64,000 bases of DNA from Gammaproteobacteria bacterium (GCA_030431095.1 JAUIJU010000012.1:1-64000), one strand, 5' to 3'; positions 8,380 through 16,143 are shown, counted from the stretch's first letter. The notes: generated from the letters alone by a model not told the origin. Program-made: numbers and translations.

Positions 8380-9485
8380 GCAAGCTCCCGTCGGGCGATG
8401 CTGCGGAAGTAGCCGCCCACGACATTTCCGAAGTTTCCGTAGTCTACCAAAAACGCGTCGTGCCCCTGCGGCGAAGGCAGCATCTCCAGGCGCGTGTCGA
8501 TGCCCAGCCGGGTCAGCGAGCGCGCGATTTCGCCCTGCTGGCGCGGCGGGAACAGCAGGTCGGTGTCCACGCCCACCACCAGGGCCGAGTCGAGCTTCAC
8601 GGGGTGCAGGGCGTCTTCCAGGCCGTCGTGGTCGGCGCTGGCGTCGAACCAGTCCATGGCGCGTGACAGGTACAGGTAGCAGCAAGGGTCGAAAGCGCCG
8701 ATGAAGCGCTGCGCGGCGGCCTCCAGGTAGGATTCGACCTCGAAATTCATGGTGAAGGACTGTTTCGGGTAGCGGAACTGCAGGTCGCGGCCGAAGCGGT
8801 CCTGCCACTCGATGGCCGAGCGGTAGGAGACCATGCCCAGCTTGCGCGCCATGCGCATGCCTTCGCGTGGCCAGTGCTCGTCGGTGTAGCGCCCGCCGTC
8901 GAAGGCCGGGTCGCCGGTGATCATTTCGCGCTGCAGCGCGCGGATGGCGATGCTGAACGGCTCGGCGCGCGGGGCGCTGGACAGCGTGACCAGGTGGCGC
9001 GCACCCCGGGGATTCTGTTTCAGCCAGGCCAGGGCGCTCATGCCGCCCATGGACGGGCCCAGCACCGCGCACAATTGTTCGATGCCCAGGTGTTCGACGA
9101 CCCGTTGCGTCGAGGCCGCGATGTCTTCCAGGCTCAGTTCCGGGAAATCCAGGCGCCAGGGCGTCCCGGTGACCGGGTTGACGCTGGCGGGGCCGGTGCT
9201 GCCCTTGCAACTGCCCAGCGAATTGACGCAAATCACGAAAAAGCGGTCGGTGTCGATCGGGTGCGCCGGCCCGATCATGTACTCCCACCAGCCGTCCTCC
9301 AGGTCTTCGTCGCTGGACGCGGCGTGGGCGCCGGGCGACAGGCCGGTGAACAGCAGCACGGCATTGGAGCGCTCCGCGTTCAGTTCGCCCCAGGTTTCGT
9401 AGGCCAGTTCCAGGCCGGGCAATTCACCGCCACGCAGCAGCCGGAACGGCTGCGGGTCGCGAAAGATTCGGCTGGCTGGGGACAT
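8376..9485 (-). CDS. metX: MetX-family serine/homoserine O-acyltransferase
   Basis: A 369-residue alpha/beta-hydrolase-fold acyltransferase that activates homoserine or serine for sulfur amino-acid synthesis. The oxyanion/nucleophile segment is VLGPSMGGMSALAWL, the acid lies in GVDTDLLFPP and the catalytic His in SPQGHDAFLVD. The N-terminal AYETWGELN and the VNSLGSCKGSTGP segment are typical of the family. In Xanthomonadales several MetX homologues are known to be serine O-succinyltransferases feeding cysteine synthesis; GGMSALAW in place of the GGMQAL common in homoserine acetyltransferases fits that subgroup, but the substrate cannot be fixed from sequence alone. A CBS gene and a MetB-type gene at 49-51 kb could use the product. 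The ATG at 9485 gives the usual family length. Confidence 0.88.
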   Translation of the reverse strand: MSPASRIFRDPQPFRLLRGGELPGLELAYETWGELNAERSNAVLLFTGLSPGAHAASSDEDLEDGWWEYMIGPAHPIDTDRFFVICVNSLGSCKGSTGPASVNPVTGTPWRLDFPELSLEDIAASTQRVVEHLGIEQLCAVLGPSMGGMSALAWLKQNPRGARHLVTLSSAPRAEPFSIAIRALQREMITGDPAFDGGRYTDEHWPREGMRMARKLGMVSYRSAIEWQDRFGRDLQFRYPKQSFTMNFEVESYLEAAAQRFIGAFDPCCYLYLSRAMDWFDASADHDGLEDALHPVKLDSALVVGVDTDLLFPPRQQGEIARSLTRLGIDTRLEMLPSPQGHDAFLVDYGNFGNVVGGYFRSIARRELA

Positions 9486-9567
9486 GGCGCGGTGCTCGGG
9501 AAGCGGTGTCGGGTCCTGGGCCGGCGCTGGCCGGTCTGGCCGTCGGCCGCCCCGATCGTTTAGCGTA

Positions 9568-10308
9568 ATGATAACTGCCATATGGGGACGCGTCTTGGGC
9601 CTTGCCAGACCTGATCGCCCGGCCGGTGATTCACGGCCGGTGCGCAGCAACCAGCCGGGGCTGCACCCGGGCCTGGCGTCTTGCGTGCGCAAGCACGCCG
9701 ACACGCCCTGGCGCCAGCCGGTGCCCGGCGCCACGCGCGAGGCCTTCGCGCGGGTCGAGGCCATGCGCCGGGCGCACTGGGCCGGGCGCCCGGTGGTGCT
9801 CGACTCGGGTTGCGGCACCGGGGAGAGCACGGCGCGCCTGGCGCAGCGCCACCCGGAGGCCTGGGTGGTGGGCATCGACCGATCGGCGGTGCGCCTGGCC
9901 CGGGTGGGCGCGGACCGGGGCCCGGCCGGTCGCGGCCGCGTGCTGTGGGTGCGCGCCGAGCTGGCCAGCTTCTGGCGCCTGGCCCTGGCCGCCGGCTGGT
10001 CGGTGTCGCACCACTACCTGCTCTATCCCAATCCCTGGCCCAAGGCGGCGCACCTCAAGCGCCGCTGGCACGGTCACCCGGTGTTTCCGGCCCTGCTGGC
10101 GCTGGGCGGCCGGCTGGAACTGCGCAGCAACTGGAAAACCTACGTGGAAGAGTTCGCGCGGGCCGTCGAACTGCTCACGGGCCTCGCTCCCGGCGTCTCG
10201 CGGCTGGATGACGCCGGGGCGCCGCTCAGCCCCTTCGAGCGCAAGTACCTGGCCAGTGGACACGCGCGGTGGCGGTGGCGAGATACATTGCCAAAAACGT
10301 CAATATAG
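9568..10308 (+). CDS. TrmB-like SAM-dependent methyltransferase
   Basis: About 246 residues with a Rossmann methyltransferase core. Motif I is VVLDSGCGTGEST and the acidic end of strand 2 is VVGIDRSAVRLA. The segment YLLYPNPWPKAAHLKRRWHG closely resembles the catalytic loop of tRNA (guanine46-N7) methyltransferase TrmB (FPDPWPKxRHxKRR). The protein is divergent: the usual TrmB N-terminus is missing and the aspartate of FPDPW is Asn, so a tRNA substrate is plausible but not certain. The start is uncertain; ATG 9568 is used, while GTG 9640 would remove a poorly conserved leader. The gene is divergent from metX and its stop overlaps the putative control element of the next gene. Confidence 0.72.
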   Translation: MITAIWGRVLGLARPDRPAGDSRPVRSNQPGLHPGLASCVRKHADTPWRQPVPGATREAFARVEAMRRAHWAGRPVVLDSGCGTGESTARLAQRHPEAWVVGIDRSAVRLARVGADRGPAGRGRVLWVRAELASFWRLALAAGWSVSHHYLLYPNPWPKAAHLKRRWHGHPVFPALLALGGRLELRSNWKTYVEEFARAVELLTGLAPGVSRLDDAGAPLSPFERKYLASGHARWRWRDTLPKTSI

Positions 10309-10310
10309 GC
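10299..10310 (+). promoter_or_regulatory. Candidate shared control element before the first DUF6502-type gene
   Basis: The string GTCAATATAGGC lies 53 nt before the GTG start. The convergent paralogue has GTCAAAAATATAGGC in its own upstream region (12135-12149, + strand), identical apart from three inserted A bases. This suggests a common regulator or autoregulation. Confidence 0.35.
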
Positions 10311-10362
10311 CTGATACGACAATTGAGATACACTGCACGCTGGTTTTCGACCCAGGTGCCCT

Positions 10363-11235
10363 GTGTCCCGAGACGACCCGCTGCAAAGTTCAGAGGTGGC
10401 CATCATCGGCCGCGGGGTCGAATCCGTGCTGCGACGATTGATCCGGTTTCTCGCCGGCGTCATCTCGCTGGCCAAGCTGCACGAGCTGATCGATTTCATC
10501 TATGTCGAGGAAATGGACGAAAAACTGCGCCGCGAGCACCCGCGGCGCAAGGTCACGCTGTCCACCATGGCGCTGAACACCGGGCTGGACACGCGGGTCA
10601 TCCGGCGCATCCAGGACGCCAGCGGCTACAAGCGGGGGCTGCTGAACGAGGCGGAGTTCTTTCGTGACTTCACCCCGGCGGCCAGCTTTCTGCACCTGTG
10701 GTCCACCGACGCGCGGTTCGTGGACCCCGACACCGGCCTGCCGCGCCCGCTGACGGTGACCGGCGACAGCGGCAGCCTGGAGGCCCTGGCCGGGCTGCTG
10801 AAACTGCCGCGCGGCGTGACCATCAAGTCGGTGGTGGACCAGCTCGAGAGCAGCGAGCTGATTCACCACGACCGGAATACGGGCGTCATCGAGATGCGTG
10901 TCGATCGCTACCTGCCGTCGCCCAGCAAGGACCGGGAAGGCGCCCTGGAAATCGGTTTCGTGGCCGTGAGCCGATTGATCGACACCGTGCTGGGCAACCT
11001 GGACCCGCAGCGGCCCGACGCGGAGCGGCTGTACCAGCGGGTGTACTGGATCAACCGCCTGCCCCGGCAGCAGCGCGAGGCGTTCCGTCGCAAGATGGCC
11101 GCCCTGCTGGACGGGGTGGAACAGGCCGGCTATCGCCAGCTCGAGGCCCTGGACCAGGATTTCGACACACCCAGCCAGATCTCGGCCGGGTTCGGGCTCT
11201 ACCTGTTCGAGGACACGGTGGACGAAGAGCGCTGA
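10363..11235 (+). CDS. DUF6502-type protein, paralogue 1
   Basis: A 290-residue soluble protein of unknown function that I assign to the DUF6502-type family by pattern, not by search. The N-terminal helices (RRLIRFLAGVISLAKLHELI) are followed by an HTH-like stretch (STMALNTGLDTRVIRRIQDA) and a conserved middle with FLHLWSTDARFVDPDTG. A second possible winged-helix region (VTIKSVVDQLESSELI) precedes a helical C-terminus ending in PSQISAGFGLYLFED. No signal peptide or membrane segment is seen. The architecture suggests DNA or protein binding, which is inference. The GTG start has CAGG about 7 nt upstream. It lies tail to tail with a clear paralogue, 9 nt apart. Confidence 0.82.
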   Translation: MSRDDPLQSSEVAIIGRGVESVLRRLIRFLAGVISLAKLHELIDFIYVEEMDEKLRREHPRRKVTLSTMALNTGLDTRVIRRIQDASGYKRGLLNEAEFFRDFTPAASFLHLWSTDARFVDPDTGLPRPLTVTGDSGSLEALAGLLKLPRGVTIKSVVDQLESSELIHHDRNTGVIEMRVDRYLPSPSKDREGALEIGFVAVSRLIDTVLGNLDPQRPDAERLYQRVYWINRLPRQQREAFRRKMAALLDGVEQAGYRQLEALDQDFDTPSQISAGFGLYLFEDTVDEER

Positions 11236-11244
11236 ATCGGGTTG

Positions 11245-12105
11245 TCAGGCGGGGCGGTCGTCGTCCTCGAAGTAGTACAGGCCAAAACCGGCGGTCACCT
11301 GGCTGGGTGACTCGATGTTCATTTCCATGCCGGTCAGCAGTTGCGTGCCCTGGTCCTCGAACTCCTGCATCAGTTCGGTCAGGCGTTGCCGGAATTCCTG
11401 CTGGCGGTGCGGCGCCAGGCGATTGGTCCAGTAGGCGCGCTGATACAGTCGTGGCGCGTCAGTGCCCAGGTGTTCCAGGTTGGTGATCACCGTTTCGACC
11501 AGCCGTTCGATGGCGTGAAACCCGACCTCGATGGCGCCCTCGACGTCGCTGGAGGCGCTGGGCAGGAATTTCTCCGTAACCATGTGCAGCAGGCCTTCCT
11601 CGTCCTCGGTGGCCGCGCCGCTCAGCACCAGGCGGTCGGCCACCGAGCGTGGCGTAACACCGCGAATGAAGCGGGAGGCCTTCATCAGGGCCTCCATGCT
11701 GGGCGCCTCGCCAAACACGGTGAGGGGCAGCGGGTGACCGGATTCGGGATCCAGGTATGACGGGTCGGTGGACCACAGGTCCAGCAAGTGGGTGGTCGGC
11801 GTCCGGTTGCTGGTGAAGCCGCCATTGGGCTCGTCGAGCGAACCGGACCGCGCTTTCATCCGGTTGAGCTGGCGCGTGTCCAGGCCGGTGAGCAGGGCCA
11901 GTTGCCCAACCGGGACGGAGCGGTCCGGGTACTCGGTGCGCAGGTGCTTCTCGGCCTCTTCAACGAATACCCGGCGCAGCAGTTCCTGCATCCGGGCCAG
12001 GCTCATGGCCCCCATCAGCGGTCGCACCAGGCGTCGCAGCACTCCGGTCATGGCGAGGCCCAGGGCGTCGATTTCCTGGGATCGAAGTTCCTTCTGTAAT
12101 TCCAT
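11245..12105 (-). CDS. DUF6502-type protein, paralogue 2
   Basis: A 286-residue protein homologous along its whole length to the neighbouring convergent gene. Shared blocks include LLDLWSTDPSYLDPESG, GVTPRSVADRL, the glutamate-rich EGAIEVGFHAIERLVET, LYQRAYWTNRL and PSQVTAGFGLYYFED. It has the same HTH-like segment (GQLALLTGLDTRQLNRMKA). The two copies are clearly diverged, so the duplication is not recent. The ATG at 12105 sits about 18 nt after an inverted repeat (TTGAC-AAAAAA-GTCAA) that could be an operator. Function unknown; no enzymatic motif is visible. Confidence 0.82.
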   Translation of the reverse strand: MELQKELRSQEIDALGLAMTGVLRRLVRPLMGAMSLARMQELLRRVFVEEAEKHLRTEYPDRSVPVGQLALLTGLDTRQLNRMKARSGSLDEPNGGFTSNRTPTTHLLDLWSTDPSYLDPESGHPLPLTVFGEAPSMEALMKASRFIRGVTPRSVADRLVLSGAATEDEEGLLHMVTEKFLPSASSDVEGAIEVGFHAIERLVETVITNLEHLGTDAPRLYQRAYWTNRLAPHRQQEFRQRLTELMQEFEDQGTQLLTGMEMNIESPSQVTAGFGLYYFEDDDRPA

Positions 12106-12123
12106 GGACCACCTGCGACAATA

Positions 12124-12139
12124 TTGACAAAAAAGTCAA
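12124..12139. promoter_or_regulatory. Inverted repeat upstream of DUF6502-type paralogue 2
   Basis: Perfect 5-bp arms TTGAC and GTCAA enclose six A bases, in an AT-rich stretch unusual for this genome. It overlaps the element shared with paralogue 1 and lies just before the start codon, a typical operator position. Confidence 0.45.
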
Positions 12140-12207
12140 AAATATAGGCAAGTGTAATGGAATGGTGTCTGCACTCCAAGCCGGAACAGGCCCGGGAGAC
12201 GGAGGCT

Positions 12208-12810
12208 TCAGGGGGCTTTCTGGACGACCAGGTAGACGTGCAGTTCCGGGTGCTGGTCATACTCGAGATGGCGGCAGACACAACCGGATTCAGCCACCCA
12301 CTGCAGGGTGCGGGGCAAACCGGGACTGCTGTGGTACATGGGCGGGCCCATGGCCGCGTCCCGCACCTCGTCCGGCGTATCGGTGCCGCCGGTGGTGAAA
12401 ATGCACACGCCGTCCGGGTTCAGGCCGTGCAGGATTTTGGGCAGGACGTCCTCGTGGCGGGCCAGCGGGATATGCCACAGGCTGTCCCAGGCGGAGATGA
12501 AGTCGTAGCGGCGGGGAAAGACCCACTCGCAGATGTCCGCGTGGTGGAACGTGACGTCGGGATGGCGCTGGCGGGCCAGCGCCAGCATCTCCCCGGACAG
12601 GTCCAGTCCCTCGACCTCGAAACCACGCTCCAGCAGCAGGTCGATGATCCGCCCGCTGCTGCCGCAGCCGACGTCCAGGGCAGCCCCGGCGTCGTCCAGG
12701 AAGGCCAGCGCGCGCCGGTGCTGCGCCATGCCGTAGTCGCGATCAAAAGAATCGCCGTGCCAGCGCCCGGCGATCCGGTCATAGCTCGCCGCGACTTCCC
12801 GCGGTTTCAC
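12208..12810 (-). CDS. Class I SAM-dependent methyltransferase
   Basis: A 200-residue methyltransferase. Motif I is ALDVGCGSSGRII, the acidic strand-2 end is VEGLDLSGEML, motif II is in VTFHHADICEW and the post-II segment is YDFISAWDSLWHIP. Small length and an N-terminal YDRIAGRWHGD resemble the UbiE/TehB-like superfamily, but nothing fixes the substrate. It is separated by 5 nt from the DUF805 gene upstream on the same strand, suggesting co-transcription. Confidence 0.85.
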   Translation of the reverse strand: MKPREVAASYDRIAGRWHGDSFDRDYGMAQHRRALAFLDDAGAALDVGCGSSGRIIDLLLERGFEVEGLDLSGEMLALARQRHPDVTFHHADICEWVFPRRYDFISAWDSLWHIPLARHEDVLPKILHGLNPDGVCIFTTGGTDTPDEVRDAAMGPPMYHSSPGLPRTLQWVAESGCVCRHLEYDQHPELHVYLVVQKAP

Positions 12811-12815
12811 GCGCC

Positions 12816-13190
12816 TCAGGCTGGAGGCGGCGCACCCTTGGGGTTTTCACCGTACTGGTTGCTGCCCGGCTCGCTGTCGATGCAGTAGAAGATGATCAAC
12901 ACGATGGCGCCGATGATCGGGATGAGGCCGATCAGAATCCACCAGCCGGTCTTGCCCGTGTCGTGCAGGCGGCGTACGCCGACGGCGATGCTGGGGATCA
13001 GCACGGCCAGGGCGTAGATGGACGACAACACGCCATAGCCGGAATCACCGGTCAGACCGAGCATGCCGTCGATGAAACCGAGCACGAAGCTGATGATGAT
13101 GTTGAACAGGATGAACCACCAGATTTCACTCCGGCTGGCGCGACCGCTGAACACGGCATACTTTTTGAGAACCGCAAGGTACCACTGCAT
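12816..13190 (-). CDS. DUF805 inner-membrane protein
   Basis: A 124-residue membrane protein with three to four hydrophobic segments. The DUF805 hallmarks are FSGRASRSEIWWFILFN near the N-terminus and VGVRRLHDTGKTGWWIL in the middle, followed by a last membrane span (IPIIGAIVLIIFYCID) and a polar tail. The family is widespread in proteobacteria, related to YhaH/YhaI, and has no defined function. First gene of a likely pair with the methyltransferase. Confidence 0.9.
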   Translation of the reverse strand: MQWYLAVLKKYAVFSGRASRSEIWWFILFNIIISFVLGFIDGMLGLTGDSGYGVLSSIYALAVLIPSIAVGVRRLHDTGKTGWWILIGLIPIIGAIVLIIFYCIDSEPGSNQYGENPKGAPPPA

Positions 13191-13292
13191 CGTCTACTCC
13201 CCCATGTGGTTGGTGTCTTGAGATACTAGCATCAAATCCAAAAACCGGCCCGGGACGGGGGACCGTCCGTGAAAAAGGGTGATCACCGAAAA

Positions 13293-14087
13293 ATGCGCGT
13301 CGTGTCGACAACCTGCTCCAACACCGAGATCGTCTGTGCGCTGGGATGTTCAGACTACCTTGTGGGAGTTGACAACCATTCCGACTTTCCGGCGGACGTC
13401 GTTTCACGGCTTCCTAGGATGGGTCCGGATCTCGGCATTGACCCCGGGGCCGTGGCGAAACTGGCGCCGGACATCGTCCTCGCCTCGTTGACGGTGCCCG
13501 GTCATGAGCAGGTCGTGGAAGGGCTTCGCCAGGAAGGTCTCGAGGTGCTTGCCCCCGAGCCGACCCGGCTGGACCACGTCTACGACGACATCCTCTCGAT
13601 CGCGCGGGCGCTGGGCGTCGAGCAGCGCGGCCACGACCTCGTTCGTCGAATGCGCGAATCGATGACCCGGGCGGAGGTCATCGAACCGCCACCGCGAATC
13701 CTGGTCGAGTGGTGGCCCAAACCCGTCATTGCCCCGGGGCGGGAGAGCTGGGTGACGGACCTGATCGAACTGGCGGGTGGACAGAATCCACTGGGGTCTG
13801 AACCCGTCAAGAGCCGCCCTCTGGAAACCCGCGAGCTCGCGGTTTTCGATCCCGATGCCATCGTGATTTCCTGGTGTGGCGTGCCCAGCAACAAGTACCG
13901 CCCCGACGTCGTGCTCGATCGTGAAGGTTGCGAATCGATGCGGGCAGTGAGCAGAAATCAGGTGTACTGCGTACCGGAAGCCTTCCTGGGACGGCCGGGA
14001 CCACGGCTGGTCGAGGGGCTGCAGAAACTCAAGACGGTCGTCAGCGAATGCCGGCGCGACCACCTGGATGATGCGGGCCGGCGGTAG
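13293..14087 (+). CDS. BtuF-like (cobalamin/Fe-siderophore type) binding protein without signal peptide
   Basis: About 264 residues with the two-lobed periplasmic-binding fold of class III metal-chelate binding proteins. Visible blocks are VVSTTCSNTEIVCALGC, LVGVDNHSDFPADV, LAPDIVLASL and VPEAFLGRPGPRLVEGLQKL. These match the BtuF/cobalamin-binding family, but neither ATG 13293 nor GTG 13269 gives a signal peptide, and no ABC permease, ATPase or TonB receptor gene is adjacent. A cytoplasmic cobinamide- or heme-binding role is possible; transport is not supported by context. Confidence 0.82.
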   Translation: MRVVSTTCSNTEIVCALGCSDYLVGVDNHSDFPADVVSRLPRMGPDLGIDPGAVAKLAPDIVLASLTVPGHEQVVEGLRQEGLEVLAPEPTRLDHVYDDILSIARALGVEQRGHDLVRRMRESMTRAEVIEPPPRILVEWWPKPVIAPGRESWVTDLIELAGGQNPLGSEPVKSRPLETRELAVFDPDAIVISWCGVPSNKYRPDVVLDREGCESMRAVSRNQVYCVPEAFLGRPGPRLVEGLQKLKTVVSECRRDHLDDAGRR

Positions 14088-14294
14088 TCAGTCCTGGCGA
14101 TTCGTTGTATCCGGAGCGCCCGCACGATACATCGCGCATCGGGTAACGGGCTGCGGCGGGTACTTTTTCGGCAGCAACGGACACAGGATGAAAGTCGCTG
14201 TCGCAGACCGGACGTAGCGCGGAGGCGCCGCACAGGAATGACAGAGACTCTCCGGAAACGGTAGCGTTCCGGGCGGCCTGGTTTTCCTGCTCAC
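14088..14294 (-). CDS. Small Cys-rich (zinc-ribbon-like) protein
   Basis: A 68-residue frame with spaced cysteines in LCHSCA, FILCPLLPKKYPPQPV and TRCAMYR, giving a CxxC-x(n)-C-x(n)-C pattern that could bind one zinc. The KYPPQPV block with flanking cysteines recalls a small conserved proteobacterial family of unknown role; this is memory of pattern, not a search. The GTG start has AAGGA about 9 nt upstream. Its stop abuts the stop of the convergent BtuF-like gene. The gene lies about 80 nt downstream of tRNA-Val on the same strand and might share its transcript. Confidence 0.55.
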   Translation of the reverse strand: MSRKTRPPGTLPFPESLCHSCAAPPRYVRSATATFILCPLLPKKYPPQPVTRCAMYRAGAPDTTNRQD

Positions 14295-14375
14295 GATGTG
14301 TTTCCTTGCCGGGTTTGACCCGCTCGCTGCGATTACCGGAACGGTTCATCAAGGAAGGGGTATTGGCCCCGAAAT

Positions 14376-14451
14376 TGGTGGGCGATGCTGGGTTCGAACC
14401 AGCGACCTCTGCAATGTGACTGCAGCGCTCTCCCAACTGAGCTAATCGCCC
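14376..14451 (-). tRNA. tRNA-Val (anticodon CAC)
   Basis: A 76-nt tRNA: acceptor GGGCGAT/ATCGCCC, D-arm GCTCAGTTGGGAGAGC, anticodon stem CTGCA/TGCAG with loop GTCACAT (anticodon CAC, reads GUG), T-arm GCTGGTTCGAACCCAGC, and an encoded CCA end. Confidence 0.97.
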
Positions 14452-14466
14452 GCCGAAGGGCCGCAT

Positions 14467-14495
14467 AATCTAATCATTCAGGTGCCCCGAGTCAA
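14467..14495 (-). promoter_or_regulatory. Promoter of tRNA-Val
   Basis: On the minus strand TTGACT (14490-14495) and TAGATT (14467-14472) are separated by exactly 17 nt, and the -10 ends 15 nt before the tRNA. This is the best sigma-70 match in the window for an RNA gene. Confidence 0.75.
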
Positions 14496-14573
14496 GCGAT
14501 TTTCGCCCTCCGGTTGACCGCCCTGTGCCGGGTGGGGATGATGGTGAATCGCTTCCTTCCGCAGAGCGGGGAC

Positions 14574-14879
14574 ATGAGCAAGCCGTTTGCCAGTTTCGCC
14601 GAGTTTTACCCCTATTATCTCGACGAGCACCGTGACCGCACCTGTCGGCGCCTGCACTTTACAGGCACCACCCTGGGACTGGCGATCCTGGTGGCGTCGC
14701 TGCTGTTGGCCTGGCCCTGGGGGCTGCTGCTGGCGCTGCTGACCGGTTACGCCTTTGCCTGGGTGGGGCACTTCTTTTTCGAGAAGAATCGCCCCGCCAC
14801 TTTCCGTCACCCGTTCTACAGTTTTATCGGTGACTGGGTGCTGTGGAAAGACATGCTCACGGGCCGCATCCGTTTCTGA
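14574..14879 (+). CDS. DUF962/Mpo1-like membrane protein
   Basis: A 101-residue protein of the Mpo1-like (DUF962) family. It opens with FASFAEFYPYYLDEHRD, followed by RRLHFTGTTLG, two hydrophobic segments and FAWVGHFFFEKNRPATF, then HPFYSFIGDW. The histidines in HRD, LHF, GHF and HPF are the conserved metal-site positions; the yeast member is a dioxygenase of 2-hydroxy fatty acids, but activity of bacterial short forms is not established. ATG 14574 was chosen because the earlier frame adds a non-conserved leader. The DUF445 gene follows after 7 nt. Confidence 0.88.
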   Translation: MSKPFASFAEFYPYYLDEHRDRTCRRLHFTGTTLGLAILVASLLLAWPWGLLLALLTGYAFAWVGHFFFEKNRPATFRHPFYSFIGDWVLWKDMLTGRIRF

Positions 14880-14886
14880 TCCCGGC

Positions 14887-16137
14887 GTGAAGCCCCTGTC
14901 CACCGCCGACGAACTACAGCGCGCCCGCGCCCTGGCGCGCATGAAGCGCATCCCGTTGCTGCTGTTGCTGCTCATGGCGGCCGCGTTCGTGGCGACCCTG
15001 GGACGACCCGAGACTTGGGCCGGCTGGGTGCACGCCTTTGCCGAGGCCGGCATGGTGGGGGCGCTGGCCGACTGGTTCGCGGTGGTGGCGCTGTTTCGCC
15101 ACCCGCTGGGCATTCCCATTCCGCACACCGCCATCATTCCCACGCGCAAGGATGCCCTGGGCGAGGCGATGTCGCGGTTCGTGTCCGACCACTTCCTGGC
15201 GCCCGAGGCGGTGCGGGCCAAACTGGAATCCATTGACATGGCGCGACTGGTCACCGACTGGCTGCGCTCGCCGCGCGGCCAGCGACGCCTGCTGGACCTT
15301 GCCGACACGGCCATTCGATGGGCGCTGGACGCATTGGACGAGCAGCGGGTGCGCCGTTTCCTCGGCCGCTTCACGCGACGCCAGCTCGAATCGCTGGACC
15401 TTGCCGCGGTCCTCGGCAGTACGCTGCATTGGCTGGTGCAGGGCAACCGCCACCAGGAGATCCTGACCCAGGCCCTGCGCTACGCCATCGTCCTGCTGGC
15501 CGACAACCGCGAGCAGATTCGCGAACGGGTGGCCGAGGAAAGTCCCTGGTGGGTGCCCGGTTTCGTGGATGACCGCATCCTGGCCAAGGTGCTGGACCGG
15601 GTCGAATCGCGCCTGTTCGAAATGAGCCTCGACCCGGAACACCCGCTTCGCGGCCAGTTCAACGACTGGCTGGTGCGCCTGGCCGACGAACTGAAGACGG
15701 CGCCGGAGTACCGGCGCACCGGCGAGCGCTTCAAGCGGCAGTTGCTGGAAAACGAGGAACTGCTGGACTACCTCTATGGACTCTGGGAAGACCTGTCGGG
15801 CCGTCTGGCCGCCGATCTCGACGCCGAGGATTCACGCACCCGCCAGGAAATCGCCCGTGCGCTGGAGCGCCTGGCCAACGAACTCCAGGCGGATCCGGAC
15901 ATGCAGTCCTGGATCAACGAGTGGCTGATGGATGCCCTGGTCACCGTGGTCGACCAGAACCGTGAGCAGATCGCCAGCCTGATTAGTGACACGGTACGTA
16001 CCTGGGACGGCCGGGAAACCAGCCGCCGCGTGGAGCTGGCCCTGGGTCGCGACCTGCAGTTCATCCGTGTCAACGGGACGCTGGTGGGCGGACTGGTGGG
16101 GATGGTGATTCACGCAGTGACGCTGTGGGTGATTTAA
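14887..16137 (+). CDS. DUF445 family membrane-associated protein
   Basis: A 416-residue protein of the DUF445 (YjiN-type) family. An N-terminal membrane segment (LLLLLLMAAAFVATL) is followed by the family block GALADWFAVVALFRHPLGIPIPHTAIIP, then long amphipathic helices, and the protein ends with a C-terminal membrane anchor (LVGGLVGMVIHAVTLWVI). Such proteins are inner-membrane anchored with a large helical domain of unknown function. The GTG at 14887 follows the Mpo1-like gene by 7 nt; an ATG at 14941 is an alternative. Probably cotranscribed with its upstream neighbour. Confidence 0.9.
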   Translation: MKPLSTADELQRARALARMKRIPLLLLLLMAAAFVATLGRPETWAGWVHAFAEAGMVGALADWFAVVALFRHPLGIPIPHTAIIPTRKDALGEAMSRFVSDHFLAPEAVRAKLESIDMARLVTDWLRSPRGQRRLLDLADTAIRWALDALDEQRVRRFLGRFTRRQLESLDLAAVLGSTLHWLVQGNRHQEILTQALRYAIVLLADNREQIRERVAEESPWWVPGFVDDRILAKVLDRVESRLFEMSLDPEHPLRGQFNDWLVRLADELKTAPEYRRTGERFKRQLLENEELLDYLYGLWEDLSGRLAADLDAEDSRTRQEIARALERLANELQADPDMQSWINEWLMDALVTVVDQNREQIASLISDTVRTWDGRETSRRVELALGRDLQFIRVNGTLVGGLVGMVIHAVTLWVI

Positions 16138-16143
16138 CTGGGA

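Noticed and set aside
8376-9875. A 130-residue N-terminal extension of MetX
   Set aside because: The extra sequence is low-complexity Arg/Pro antisense to the TrmB-like gene; the ATG at 9485 gives the normal family length.
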